DNA of 64,000 nt from Neisseria sp. DTU_2020_1000833_1_SI_GRL_NUU_006 (GTDB taxonomy: Bacteria; Pseudomonadota; Gammaproteobacteria; Burkholderiales; Neisseriaceae). Location: NCBI GenBank assembly GCA_032388755.1, contig CP135593.1, forward strand, positions 62,001 through 126,000, written 5' to 3'. The position numbers were made by a program, and so were the translations under genes. This document shows positions 1 to 7,653 of this stretch, one piece after another. The notes beneath the pieces are model-generated. The model did no database searches, was not told where the DNA came from, and worked only from the letters and a program-made list of their open reading frames with translations. Position 1 is the stretch's first letter. Each line of letters starts with the position of its first letter.

Positions 1-9
1 GAGCAAAAT

Positions 10-924
10 ATGCAAGCGAACACCTTAATCAAAACCCTTTCTGCTGCTGCGCTAGCCGTTATGTTGGCAGCCTGCGGCGGTCAAAAAGACAGCGCACCTG
101 CCGCATCCGCCGCATCGCCGGCCGCCGACAACGGCGCGGCGAAAAAGGAAATCGTCTTCGGCACAACCGTCGGCGACTTTGGCGACATGGTCAAAGATCA
201 AATCCAACCTGCGCTGGAGAAAAAAGGCTACACCGTCAAACTGGTCGAGTTTACCGACTACGTCCGTCCCAACCTTGCTTTGGCCGAAGGCGAGCTGGAC
301 ATCAATATTTTCCAACACAAACCTTATTTGGATGACTTTAAAAAAGAACACAAATTAGACATTACTGAGACTTTCCAAGTGCCGACTGCGCCTTTGGGCC
401 TGTATCCGGGCAAACTGAAATCTTTGGACGAAGTCAAAGACGGCAGCAGTGTTTCCGCGCCTAACGACCCGTCCAACTTCGCCCGTGCGCTGGTGATGTT
501 GAACGAATTGGGTTGGGTTAAGTTGAAAGACGGCGTTAATCCGCTGACTGCTTCCAAAGCAGACATCGCCGAAAATCCGAAAAACATCAAAATCGTAGAA
601 CTTGAAGCCGCGCAACTGCCACGCAGCCGCGCCGATGTTGATTTCGCCATCGTAAACGGCAACTATGCCATGAGCAGCGGTATGAAGCTGACCGAAGCCC
701 TGTTCCAAGAGCCGAGCTTTGCCTATGTTAACTGGGCAGCAGTCAAAACTGCCGATAAAGACAGCCAATGGCTCAAAGATGTAACCGAAGCCTATAACTC
801 CGATGAGTTCAAAGCCTATGCGCACAAACGCTTCGAAGGCTATAAATATCCTGCTGCATGGCGTGAAGATGCAGCTGTCGGTGCAAAAGCCGAAGCAGCC
901 TCTACGGCTTCGGCAGCAAAATAA
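10..924 (+). CDS. metQ: D-methionine ABC transporter substrate-binding lipoprotein MetQ (NlpA family)
   Basis: This 304-residue protein is the periplasmic methionine-binding component of a MetNIQ importer. A lipoprotein signal ends in the lipobox L-A-A-C with Cys22 as the predicted lipidated residue. A low-complexity Ala/Ser/Pro stretch (about residues 28-45) links the anchor to the NlpA domain, which begins at K-K-E-I-V-F-G-T-T-V-G-D-F-G and fills residues 47-285. The C-terminus is Ala-rich. The partner ATPase (MetN) and permease (MetI) would normally lie upstream, outside the window, so the operon is inferred. The gene starts nine bases from the window edge, so its ribosome site is cut. A DUS hairpin follows the stop by about 20 bases and probably ends the transcript. 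Confidence 0.93.
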   Translation: MQANTLIKTLSAAALAVMLAACGGQKDSAPAASAASPAADNGAAKKEIVFGTTVGDFGDMVKDQIQPALEKKGYTVKLVEFTDYVRPNLALAEGELDINIFQHKPYLDDFKKEHKLDITETFQVPTAPLGLYPGKLKSLDEVKDGSSVSAPNDPSNFARALVMLNELGWVKLKDGVNPLTASKADIAENPKNIKIVELEAAQLPRSRADVDFAIVNGNYAMSSGMKLTEALFQEPSFAYVNWAAVKTADKDSQWLKDVTEAYNSDEFKAYAHKRFEGYKYPAAWREDAAVGAKAEAASTASAAK

Positions 925-944
925 GCAGTAAACTTCAAAAGTAA

Positions 945-993
945 AAAAAGGTCGTCTGAAAACCCAAATAAGGTTTCAGACGACCTTTTTTAG
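945..993. terminator. DUS inverted repeat, terminator after metQ
   Basis: AGGTCGTCTGAAA and its reverse complement flank a short spacer, with runs of A before and T after. The hairpin could stop transcription in both directions, and each arm is also an uptake sequence. Confidence 0.8.
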
Positions 994-1204
994 ATTGGTT
1001 TTTATAAACAGTGTGCGTGAATTGAAAATCTTGTTGTGCTGCCAATTGAAAGAAAATTTAATGCTGTTCTTTCTATCTCAGTATGTTTTGTGTAGGCAGG
1101 GTAGAATGAACGGGTTAATGAATAAAATATATCCTAAATGAAGTGGGGATGATATTTGTCCCAAACCTGCGTTGATAGGGGATTACATATTTCTTGGAAC
1201 TCAT

Positions 1205-1236
1205 AAAAAACGCACCTTGTTCAAAGGTGCGTTTTT
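1205..1236. terminator. Non-DUS rho-independent terminator after cytochrome c5
   Basis: Arms AACGCACCTT and AAGGTGCGTT flank a short loop. The T-run on the minus strand lies 30 bases beyond the cytochrome stop codon. Unlike most hairpins here, it contains no uptake sequence. Confidence 0.8.
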
Positions 1237-1265
1237 GATGGGATATATGGCGTTTTTTGAACAAA

Positions 1266-2123
1266 TCAGAATTTAGCGCCTGATTGGTTGGCCATGTAGT
1301 CGACCGCTGCTTTGACTTCATCATCGCTCAGGCCGGCGTTGCCACCTTTTGCAGGCATGGCGTTGAAGCCTTCGAGAGCGTGTTTGTGCAGGGTTTCTTT
1401 ACCTTGTTTGATGCGCGAAGCCCATTCGTCTTTTTTACCTATGCCTGGAATGCCGGGGACTGCGCCGCCGTGACATGCCTGACAGGTTGCTTCGAAAACT
1501 TTTTTACCGTCTGCGCCGGAGGCCGCAGGAGCGGCTGCGCCTTTGTCTTCGGCTTTAGGTGCATCGGCTGCGGGGGCAGAGCCGGCAGCGGCCGGTGCGG
1601 AGGCGGCTGCATTGCCTGAAGCGGCTTGATCGGCAGGTGCTGCGGCATCCGGATCAGGGAAGGTACCGCCGCTCTTGTTCGCCATGTAAGTGATGACGCG
1701 TTTGAGTTCTTGGTCGGTCAAATCGGCTGCGCCGCCTTTTGCAGGCATGGCGTTAAAGCCGTTCAGAGCGTGTTGGAAAAGAGTATCGAAGCCTTGGGCG
1801 ATACGGGGCGCCCAGTTGCCGTTATTTTCGATTTTCGGCGCGTTGGGTACGGAGCTGTCTGCGCCGTGGCACTGGATACAGATTTTGTTGAAAATCTGAT
1901 CGCCTTTGCGTTCGCCTACCGGAATGCCGTCTCCCAAGGTAAGCTGTCCTACGGGCTGGATGCGGGTTTGGGTAGCAGTTTCGGAAGATTGGGCAACGTC
2001 TGCATACGAGCCGCTGCCCGCCAATTTGATGAGGAAGTAAATGACTGCAATGGCAATAACGATACCGCTCACAAGGGTAAACAATGCAGAGCCTTGGGCT
2101 TTGGAGTCGCGGAGTTGTTTCAT
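1266..2123 (-). CDS. cycB: Dihaem cytochrome c5, membrane anchored
   Basis: The 285-residue protein has one N-terminal membrane anchor (about residues 11-35) and two c-type cytochrome domains. Their haem motifs are C-I-Q-C-H (Cys82, Cys85, His86) and C-Q-A-C-H (Cys214, Cys217, His218). Each is followed by the sequence F-N-A-M-P-A-K-G-G, which supplies the methionine ligands (about Met126 and Met256). An Ala/Pro-rich linker (residues 158-205) joins the domains, which look like an internal duplication. In pathogenic Neisseria, dihaem c5 carries electrons from the bc1 complex to the nitrite reductase AniA and to the cbb3 oxidase; the same role is inferred here. The gene is monocistronic, with its own hairpin terminator downstream. 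Confidence 0.88.
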   Translation of the reverse strand: MKQLRDSKAQGSALFTLVSGIVIAIAVIYFLIKLAGSGSYADVAQSSETATQTRIQPVGQLTLGDGIPVGERKGDQIFNKICIQCHGADSSVPNAPKIENNGNWAPRIAQGFDTLFQHALNGFNAMPAKGGAADLTDQELKRVITYMANKSGGTFPDPDAAAPADQAASGNAAASAPAAAGSAPAADAPKAEDKGAAAPAASGADGKKVFEATCQACHGGAVPGIPGIGKKDEWASRIKQGKETLHKHALEGFNAMPAKGGNAGLSDDEVKAAVDYMANQSGAKF

Positions 2124-2257
2124 TTGGTAGGCCTCGCCGTTAGGTTAGGTTGTGCTTTGAGTTATAGTTTGGTGTGTTAAACGCAGTTAACAATATTTTG
2201 CTGGATTATACTGAATTCACAAGGGCTTTCCAATCGCTCTTGTGGAAAATATACGCA

Positions 2258-2281
2258 AAGGCGGCGGTTTTTTGCCGCCTG
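2258..2281 (+). terminator. GC-rich hairpin upstream of tRNA-Arg
   Basis: AGGCGGC and GCCGCCT flank a T-rich loop. The hairpin sits between cytochrome c5 (minus strand) and the tRNA. No T-run follows the 3' arm, so a terminator role is uncertain. I see nothing else in 2124-2409. Confidence 0.35.
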
Positions 2282-2409
2282 TTAGGGGGTGAGTTGTGTA
2301 TGTTGTTGATTATTTTATGGGATTTTTCTTCAAATTTGTCTTGTTTGCGCCATCCTGCATAATAGGCTTTGCCAACAGGCGGGATTTGCGTTAATCTTAC
2401 GCCTTCTTC

Positions 2410-2485
2410 GCACCCATAGCTCAGTTGGAAGAGTGTCAGTTTCCGAAGCTGGAGGTCACAGGTTCGATCCCTGTTGGGTGCGCCA
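2410..2485 (+). tRNA. tRNA-Arg (anticodon CCG)
   Basis: The 76-base cloverleaf has a 7-bp acceptor stem (GCACCCA with TGGGTGC), discriminator G and an encoded CCA end. The anticodon loop is T-T-C-C-G-A-A, giving CCG, which reads the arginine codon CGG. The T-loop GTTCGATCC is standard. A DUS-like imperfect hairpin follows at about 2495-2533. Confidence 0.93.
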
Positions 2486-2494
2486 ATTATAGAG

Positions 2495-2534
2495 AGGCCG
2501 TCTGAAAGATGAAAATTTTTCGGGCGGCCTTTTG
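2495..2534. terminator. Imperfect DUS hairpin after tRNA-Arg
   Basis: AGGCCGTCTGAAA (the less common AGGCC variant here) pairs with a mutated complement TTTTCGGGCGGCCTTTT. It probably ends the tRNA transcript. A separate single DUS lies at about 2561-2575. Confidence 0.55.
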
Positions 2535-2589
2535 ACTTACTTCAAATAAAACTACATCAGGTTTCAGACGACCTTTTACTTTTTGCGTT

Positions 2590-3783
2590 TTATTTCAACA
2601 CTTCGGCAAACGCATCGGCAACATAGGCGATATTCGATGCGTTCAGCCCGGCGACGCACATCCTGCCCGAATCCAGCAGGTAAACGGCAAATTCGTCGCG
2701 CAGCCTGCGGACTTGTTCCACGCTCAATCCTGTGTAGCTGAACATGCCGCGCTGTTTGATGAAATAAGTGAAATCGCGGTCAGGGATTTGGACGGTCAAG
2801 ACGTCATAAAGTTTCTGCCGCATGGCGCGGATGCGGTCGCGCATGACATAGACTTCTTTTTGCCACAAGGCGTAAAGTTCCGGGCTGTTCATCACGTCGG
2901 CGGCGATATAGGCGCCATGTGCGGGCGGGCTGGAGTAGATGCGGCGGACGGTAAATTTGAGTTGACCGAACACCAATTCCGCTTCTTCTTTATTCGGGCA
3001 AACCACGCTCAAGCCGCCGACGCGCTCGCCGTAGAGCGACAGGTTTTTCGAGAATGAATTGCTGACGAACAGCGGCAAATCCATTTCCACCGCTTTGCGG
3101 ATGGCGTAGGCATCGCTGTCCAAATCGCCGCCGAAGCCTTGGTAGGCGATGTCCATAAACGGAATCAGTTTGCGCGTTTTGATGATTTGCAACACTTCGT
3201 CCCATTGCTGTTCCGACATATCCACGCCGGTCGGATTGTGGCAGCAGGGGTGTAGGATTAGGACGCTGTGTTCGGGCAGGGTGTTGAAAAACGCGGTCAT
3301 TTCGTCGAATTTCACGCCGACGGTGGCGGGGTCGTAATAAGGATAAGTGCCGACCTCGAAACCGGCGCCTTCAAAAATGCCGCGATGGTTGTCCCAAGTC
3401 GGGTCGCTGACGTAGGCGCGCGCTTCGGGGAACCAGCGGTGCAGGAAGTCCGCTCCGACTTTGAGCGCGCCCGAGCCGCCCAAAGTTTGTACGGTAACGA
3501 TGCGTCCTTGCGCAAGCGCGGGGTTGTCTTTGCCGAACAATAAATGCTGCACCGCACTGCGGTAAGTGTTCAAGCCTTCCATAGGCAGGTAGGGCGACGG
3601 CGCGGGCGTGGCGGCGCGGGCGGTTTCGGCACGGTTTACGGATTCCAATACGGGCATTTTGCCTTCATCATCGAAATAAATGCCTATGCTCAAATTGACT
3701 TTTTCGGGACGCGGGTCGTTTTTGAAGGTTTCGACCAAACTCAAAATCGGGTCGCCGGGGTAGTATTCGACGTGTCGGTACAT
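2590..3783 (-). CDS. tyrB: Aromatic-amino-acid / aspartate aminotransferase
   Basis: A 397-residue class I aminotransferase that uses PLP to exchange amino groups between aspartate or aromatic amino acids and 2-oxoglutarate. The PLP lysine lies in S-N-S-F-S-K-N-L-S-L-Y-G-E-R-V-G, typical of the AspC/TyrB subgroup, and the substrate arginine region is near the C-terminus. The length is normal for the family. AAAGGAAG lies five bases before the ATG, which supports the start. The gene is alone on the minus strand and diverges from folP across 145 bases. Sequence alone cannot decide between aspartate and tyrosine preference; the TyrB name follows usage for Neisseria. Confidence 0.88.
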   Translation of the reverse strand: MYRHVEYYPGDPILSLVETFKNDPRPEKVNLSIGIYFDDEGKMPVLESVNRAETARAATPAPSPYLPMEGLNTYRSAVQHLLFGKDNPALAQGRIVTVQTLGGSGALKVGADFLHRWFPEARAYVSDPTWDNHRGIFEGAGFEVGTYPYYDPATVGVKFDEMTAFFNTLPEHSVLILHPCCHNPTGVDMSEQQWDEVLQIIKTRKLIPFMDIAYQGFGGDLDSDAYAIRKAVEMDLPLFVSNSFSKNLSLYGERVGGLSVVCPNKEEAELVFGQLKFTVRRIYSSPPAHGAYIAADVMNSPELYALWQKEVYVMRDRIRAMRQKLYDVLTVQIPDRDFTYFIKQRGMFSYTGLSVEQVRRLRDEFAVYLLDSGRMCVAGLNASNIAYVADAFAEVLK

Positions 3784-3854
3784 GATGCTTCCTTTGTCAG
3801 ACGGATGGTGGCGGAAAACCTGATTTTTGCATTAAACGGCAGGATTTGTAAAAC

Positions 3855-3898
3855 GGGGTCGTCTGAAAGCTGCATGATGTTTTCAGACGAGCTATAAT
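3855..3898 (+). promoter_or_regulatory. DUS hairpin with a -10-like TATAAT before folP
   Basis: An inverted DUS pair (GGTCGTCTGAAA and TTTTCAGACGAGC, one arm imperfect) is followed directly by TATAAT at 3893-3898, 31 bases before the folP start codon. No good -35 box lies at 17 bases, so the promoter call rests on the -10 box alone. Confidence 0.4.
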
Positions 3899-3928
3899 TT
3901 CGTCTTCATTATTTTACGGAACACCATC

Positions 3929-4792
3929 ATGACCACGCGCATCTGGCAGGCAGGCAGGTTTGAAATCGGTTTGGACAAGCCGAAAATCATGGGTATCGTC
4001 AACCTGACGCCCGATTCTTTTTCCGACGGCGGCGTGTATTCGCAAAATGCCCAAACAGCCTTGGCACACGCCGAACAGCTTCTAAAAGAGGGTGCGGACA
4101 TTCTCGACATCGGCGGAGAATCGACGCGGGCAGGTGCGGATTATGTTTCGCCTGAAGAAGAATGGGCGCGGGTTGAACCTGTATTGGCAGAAGTGGCGGG
4201 GTGGGGCGTTCCCGTCAGTTTGGACACGCGCCGCACGGTGGTTATGGAAAAAGCGTTGGCACTCGGCGGCATCGATATTATTAACGATGTGGCGGCGTTG
4301 ACCGACGAAGGCGCGCTCGAATTGCTGGCGTGTCAGGCGGATACGGGCATTTGCCTGATGCACATGCAGGGTTTGCCGGAAAACATGCAGATTAATCCGA
4401 AATATCAGGATGTTGTCGGCGAAGTGGCAAGGTATTTGAAGGCGCGGGCGGCGGAATGTGTCGCGGCAGGCATCGCACCGCAACGCATCACACTCGACCC
4501 CGGTTTCGGCTCCGGCTTCGGCAAAACCTTGCAACACAATATCGCGCTGATGCGGCATTTGCCCGAATTGATGGCGGAAACCGGTTTGCCGCTGCTGGTC
4601 GGCGTGTCGCGCAAGAGCACGATAGGCGAGCTGACCGGCGAGGCAAATGCGGCGGAACGCGTACACGGCAGCGTGGCGGCAGCGTTGGCTTCCGTGGCGC
4701 GCGGTGCGCAAATCGTACGGGTGCATGATGTGAAGGCGACGGCGGATGCGTTGAAGGTGTGGGACGCTTTAGGACCTGCCGGCGTCCGATAG
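3929..4792 (+). CDS. folP: Dihydropteroate synthase with Ser-Gly insertion
   Basis: FolP joins p-aminobenzoate to dihydropterin pyrophosphate in folate synthesis and is the sulfonamide target. The 287-residue protein has the pterin-binding motif N-L-T-P-D-S-F-S-D-G-G (from Asn25) and the loop G-G-E-S-T-R-A-G-A (about residues 62-70). At residues 190-199 it reads D-P-G-F-G-S-G-F-G-K. Most bacterial homologues have D-P-G-F-G-F-G-K, so Ser195-Gly196 is an extra pair. This is the two-residue insertion known from sulfonamide-resistant meningococcal FolP. Phe31 and Gly194, two other resistance sites, are the common residues. folP and glmM follow one another on the plus strand, as in other Neisseria, but a DUS hairpin separates them. 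Confidence 0.95.
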   Translation: MTTRIWQAGRFEIGLDKPKIMGIVNLTPDSFSDGGVYSQNAQTALAHAEQLLKEGADILDIGGESTRAGADYVSPEEEWARVEPVLAEVAGWGVPVSLDTRRTVVMEKALALGGIDIINDVAALTDEGALELLACQADTGICLMHMQGLPENMQINPKYQDVVGEVARYLKARAAECVAAGIAPQRITLDPGFGSGFGKTLQHNIALMRHLPELMAETGLPLLVGVSRKSTIGELTGEANAAERVHGSVAAALASVARGAQIVRVHDVKATADALKVWDALGPAGVR

Positions 4793-4860
4793 TTTTCGTT
4801 TTGGAAGCAAAAAACCACTTGGAAAATGAAATGTCGGCAGCCCCTGAAGTGGTGATAAAG

Positions 4861-4900
4861 AGGTCGTCTGAAAACGAGTTGGACGGTTTCAGACGACCTG
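4861..4900. terminator. DUS inverted repeat between folP and glmM
   Basis: AGGTCGTCTGAAA and TTTCAGACGACCT flank a 13-base loop, about 70 bases past the folP stop. It probably terminates folP transcription. Confidence 0.7.
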
Positions 4901-5077
4901 TTTGTTTAATCCGGTTAACTTGTTCCGTATTTTGATAAAATAAGAAACTATACCGCTCAGGCGCAATCTAATGACGCTAAACATAAATCCCAACAGTTTT
5001 GCATAAAATCCCCTATACTGCCCGTTATGACATTTACGGGTAACCCCATTCTAAAAACATCCTCACGGAGCAAACTC

Positions 5078-6415
5078 ATGGCAAAAAAATATTTCGGCAC
5101 GGACGGCGTGCGCGGCGAAGTCGGTCAGTTCCCGATTACTCCCGATTTCGTATTGAAACTCGGTTATGCGGCGGGGCAGGTGTTGGTGCAGCATGACGGC
5201 GGGCAGAAGCCGACCGTCCTTATCGGCAAAGACACGCGTATTTCCGGCTATATGCTCGAAGCCGCGCTGGTGGCAGGTTTTACCGCCGCAGGTGTTAACG
5301 TCATCCAAACCGGCCCGCTGCCTACGCCGGGTGTGGCTTATCTGACCCGCGCGCTGCGTTTGTCCGCCGGCGTGATGATTTCCGCGTCGCACAATGTGTA
5401 TTCCGACAACGGCATCAAATTCTTTGCCGAAGGCGGCGTGAAACTGAGCGATGAAATCGAATTGGAAATCGAAGCCAAAATCGACGAGGAAATGAAAACC
5501 CAGCCGTCCGCCCGACTCGGACGCGCCCGCCGCATCAACGGCGCGGACGACCGCTATATCGAATTCTGCAAATCCACCTTCCCCAGCCATTTGGATTTGC
5601 GCGGCCTGAAATTGGTGGTCGATACCGCGCATGGCGCAGGCTATGACGTTGCGCCCAAAGTGTTCCACGAACTCGGCGCGCAAGTCGTCAGCATCGGCGA
5701 CGAACCGAACGGCTACAACATCAACGAAAAATGCGGCGCGACCCATCCTAAAGCCTTGCAGGCCGCCGTATTGCAAAACGAAGCCGACTACGGCATCGCT
5801 TTGGACGGCGACGGCGACCGCCTGATGATGGTCGACCGCAACGGCAAAGTGTACGACGGCGACAGCCTGATTTACGTCATCGCCAAAGCCCGTGCGCGCG
5901 AAGGCATCAACATCGGCGGCGTGGTCGGTACGGTCATGACCAATATGGCGATGGAAATTGCCCTGAAAGAGCAGGGCGTCGATTTCTGCCGCGCCAAAGT
6001 CGGCGACCGCTATGTGTTGGAACAACTGAACCAACGCGGCTGGCTCATCGGCGGCGAAGCCAGCGGCCATATTTTGTGCATGGACAAACACAACACCGGC
6101 GACGGCATCATCTCCGCGCTGCAAGTTTTGGCGGCGCTGCAAATCCTGAACCAAGACCTCGCCACCGTTTGCGCCGATTGGCAGCCGTATCCGCAAACCA
6201 TGATCAACGTGCGCATCCAAAAAGGTCAGAAATGGCAGGAAGCCTCGAAAGACGTATTGGCTGAAGTGGAAAAAGAACTCGAAGGCAAAGGCCGCGTTGT
6301 CTTGCGCGCATCGGGTACTGAGCCGGTCGTGCGCGTCATGGTCGAAGCGCGTCAGGCGGACTGGGCGAAAAAAGGTGCGGAACGCATCGCAGCAGCCATC
6401 ACCGGCAAGCAGTAA
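5078..6415 (+). CDS. glmM: Phosphoglucosamine mutase
   Basis: GlmM converts glucosamine-6-phosphate to glucosamine-1-phosphate for peptidoglycan and LPS synthesis. The ATG at 5078 has GGAG eight bases upstream and gives the family-typical start M-A-K-K-Y-F-G-T-D-G-V-R-G and 445 residues. An in-frame start at 5027 would add 17 unrelated residues and has no ribosome site. The phosphoserine loop I-S-A-S-H-N places the catalytic Ser at residue 104. The metal-binding loop D-G-D-G-D-R and the C-terminal phosphate-binding R-A-S-G-T-E-P are present. The nearest downstream gene is 300 bases away, across repeat remnants. Confidence 0.95.
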   Translation: MAKKYFGTDGVRGEVGQFPITPDFVLKLGYAAGQVLVQHDGGQKPTVLIGKDTRISGYMLEAALVAGFTAAGVNVIQTGPLPTPGVAYLTRALRLSAGVMISASHNVYSDNGIKFFAEGGVKLSDEIELEIEAKIDEEMKTQPSARLGRARRINGADDRYIEFCKSTFPSHLDLRGLKLVVDTAHGAGYDVAPKVFHELGAQVVSIGDEPNGYNINEKCGATHPKALQAAVLQNEADYGIALDGDGDRLMMVDRNGKVYDGDSLIYVIAKARAREGINIGGVVGTVMTNMAMEIALKEQGVDFCRAKVGDRYVLEQLNQRGWLIGGEASGHILCMDKHNTGDGIISALQVLAALQILNQDLATVCADWQPYPQTMINVRIQKGQKWQEASKDVLAEVEKELEGKGRVVLRASGTEPVVRVMVEARQADWAKKGAERIAAAITGKQ

Positions 6416-6464
6416 TGCTGTCGGACAATAAATCGGGTTTTTAACAAACCTTGAAACTGCCGTC

Positions 6465-6484
6465 ATTTCCGTGTAAGCGGGAAC
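6465..6484. repeat. dRS3-like repeat (degenerate)
   Basis: The sequence ATTTCC-8 bases-GGGAAC resembles the 20-bp neisserial dRS3 repeat (ATTCCC-N8-GGGAAT) with one change in each arm. It directly abuts a CREE remnant. Confidence 0.55.
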
Positions 6485-6490
6485 GGCGGT

Positions 6491-6557
6491 ACAGTGGATT
6501 GATTTTAAATCAGGGCAAGGCGGGGAACGCCATGCCGGTTTAAGGTTAATCCACTGT
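6491..6557. repeat. Internally deleted Correia element (CREE remnant)
   Basis: The ends ACAGTGGATT and AATCCACTGT match the Correia terminal inverted repeat. The interior keeps only TTAAATCAGGGCAAGGCG-like and GCCGGTTTAA-like pieces of the usual 105-155 bp. Total length is 67 bp, so this is a decayed copy. The rest of the glmM-dedA gap (6416-6719) holds only a widely spaced inverted DUS pair at about 6572-6650. Confidence 0.65.
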
Positions 6558-6719
6558 GTTTTTTAGGATTCAAGGTCGTCTGAAACAGATTAATTCATAT
6601 TGTTCACGCCTATTTTCATAACCTTCCTTGTTATTTCTTTCAGACGACCCTATCTTTGGTAAAATACGACATTCAGTTCAAATGAATTTCCCCTCCACAT
6701 TACAACCGACGGATACGCC

Positions 6720-7403
6720 ATGTTTGCCTTTTTAGAAGCCTTTTTTGTCCAATACGGCTACGCAGCCGTGTTTTTCGTTTTGGTCATCTGCGGCTTTGGC
6801 GTACCGATTCCCGAAGATTTGACGCTGGTGACAGGCGGTGTGATTTCCGGCTTGGGGTACACCAATTCGCATTGGATGGTTGTCGTCGGTATGCTCGGCG
6901 TGTTGGCGGGCGACGGATTTATGTTTGTCGCCGGACGCTTGTGGGGGCAGAAAATCCTTAAGTTCAAACCGATTGCCCGCGTGATGACGCCCAAGCGTTA
7001 CGCGCAGGTGCAGGAAAAATTCGACAAATACGGCAACTGGGTATTGTTTGTCGCCCGCTTCCTGCCCGGCTTGCGTACCGCCGTTTTCGTGACCGCTGGC
7101 ATCAGCCGCAAAGTTTCCTATACCCGCTTCATCCTGATGGACGGGCTTGCCGCGTTGGTTTCCGTGCCGGTTTGGATTTATTTGGGCGAATACGGCGCGC
7201 ACAACATCGATTGGCTGATGGCAAAAATGCACAGCCTGCAATCCGGCATCTTTACTGTTTTGGGTATATTTGCAGTGGTGTTGGCTTGGTTTTGGTGGAA
7301 AAAACGCCAGCGCCTCCAGTTCTACCGTACCAAATTGAGCGAAAAGCGGGCGCAGCGCAAAGCCGCCAAAGCAGCCAAAAAAGCCGAGCAAAGCGAACAA
7401 TAA
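6720..7403 (+). CDS. DedA family inner-membrane protein
   Basis: The 227-residue polytopic protein belongs to the DedA/SNARE-associated (VTT) family, linked to lipid-carrier flipping, membrane potential and drug tolerance. It shows the family features E-D-L-T-L-V-T-G-G (about residues 24-32), a central G-x-x-L-G-D-G-x-x-F-x-x-G-R stretch (about 60-75) and F-x-A-R-F-L-P-G-L-R-T-A-V-F (about 110-123). At least four hydrophobic segments are visible. The C-terminal 35 residues are a basic, Lys/Ala-rich cytoplasmic tail. A -10-like TAAAAT lies about 60 bases upstream. The exact substrate is unknown. Confidence 0.85.
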   Translation: MFAFLEAFFVQYGYAAVFFVLVICGFGVPIPEDLTLVTGGVISGLGYTNSHWMVVVGMLGVLAGDGFMFVAGRLWGQKILKFKPIARVMTPKRYAQVQEKFDKYGNWVLFVARFLPGLRTAVFVTAGISRKVSYTRFILMDGLAALVSVPVWIYLGEYGAHNIDWLMAKMHSLQSGIFTVLGIFAVVLAWFWWKKRQRLQFYRTKLSEKRAQRKAAKAAKKAEQSEQ

Positions 7404-7653
7404 AATCAAGCCCCCTGAAAAGTCTGCCGATATTCAATAGTTTCTGTGTTTTTTATCCCCAAAGCGGTGTCTTCTGCCTTGAATCTTCTGCTTCGTGAAT
7501 AAAAATCCACTCGGAAAATCAAATATCGGCAGCCTCGGGGTGCTTTTTCATTTCAAGGTCGTCTGAAAACCGTCTGCGCCGCCAAATTGCCAGCCTGTCC
7601 GAAATATAGTTAAATAAGCCGCATCATTATTTTCAGACGACCCGATGATGTCC

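Noticed and set aside
5063..6466. 467-codon open frame antisense to glmM
   Set aside because: Runs opposite a well-supported gene; composition is the mirror of glmM codons and no family motif is seen. Long shadow frames are expected at this GC content.
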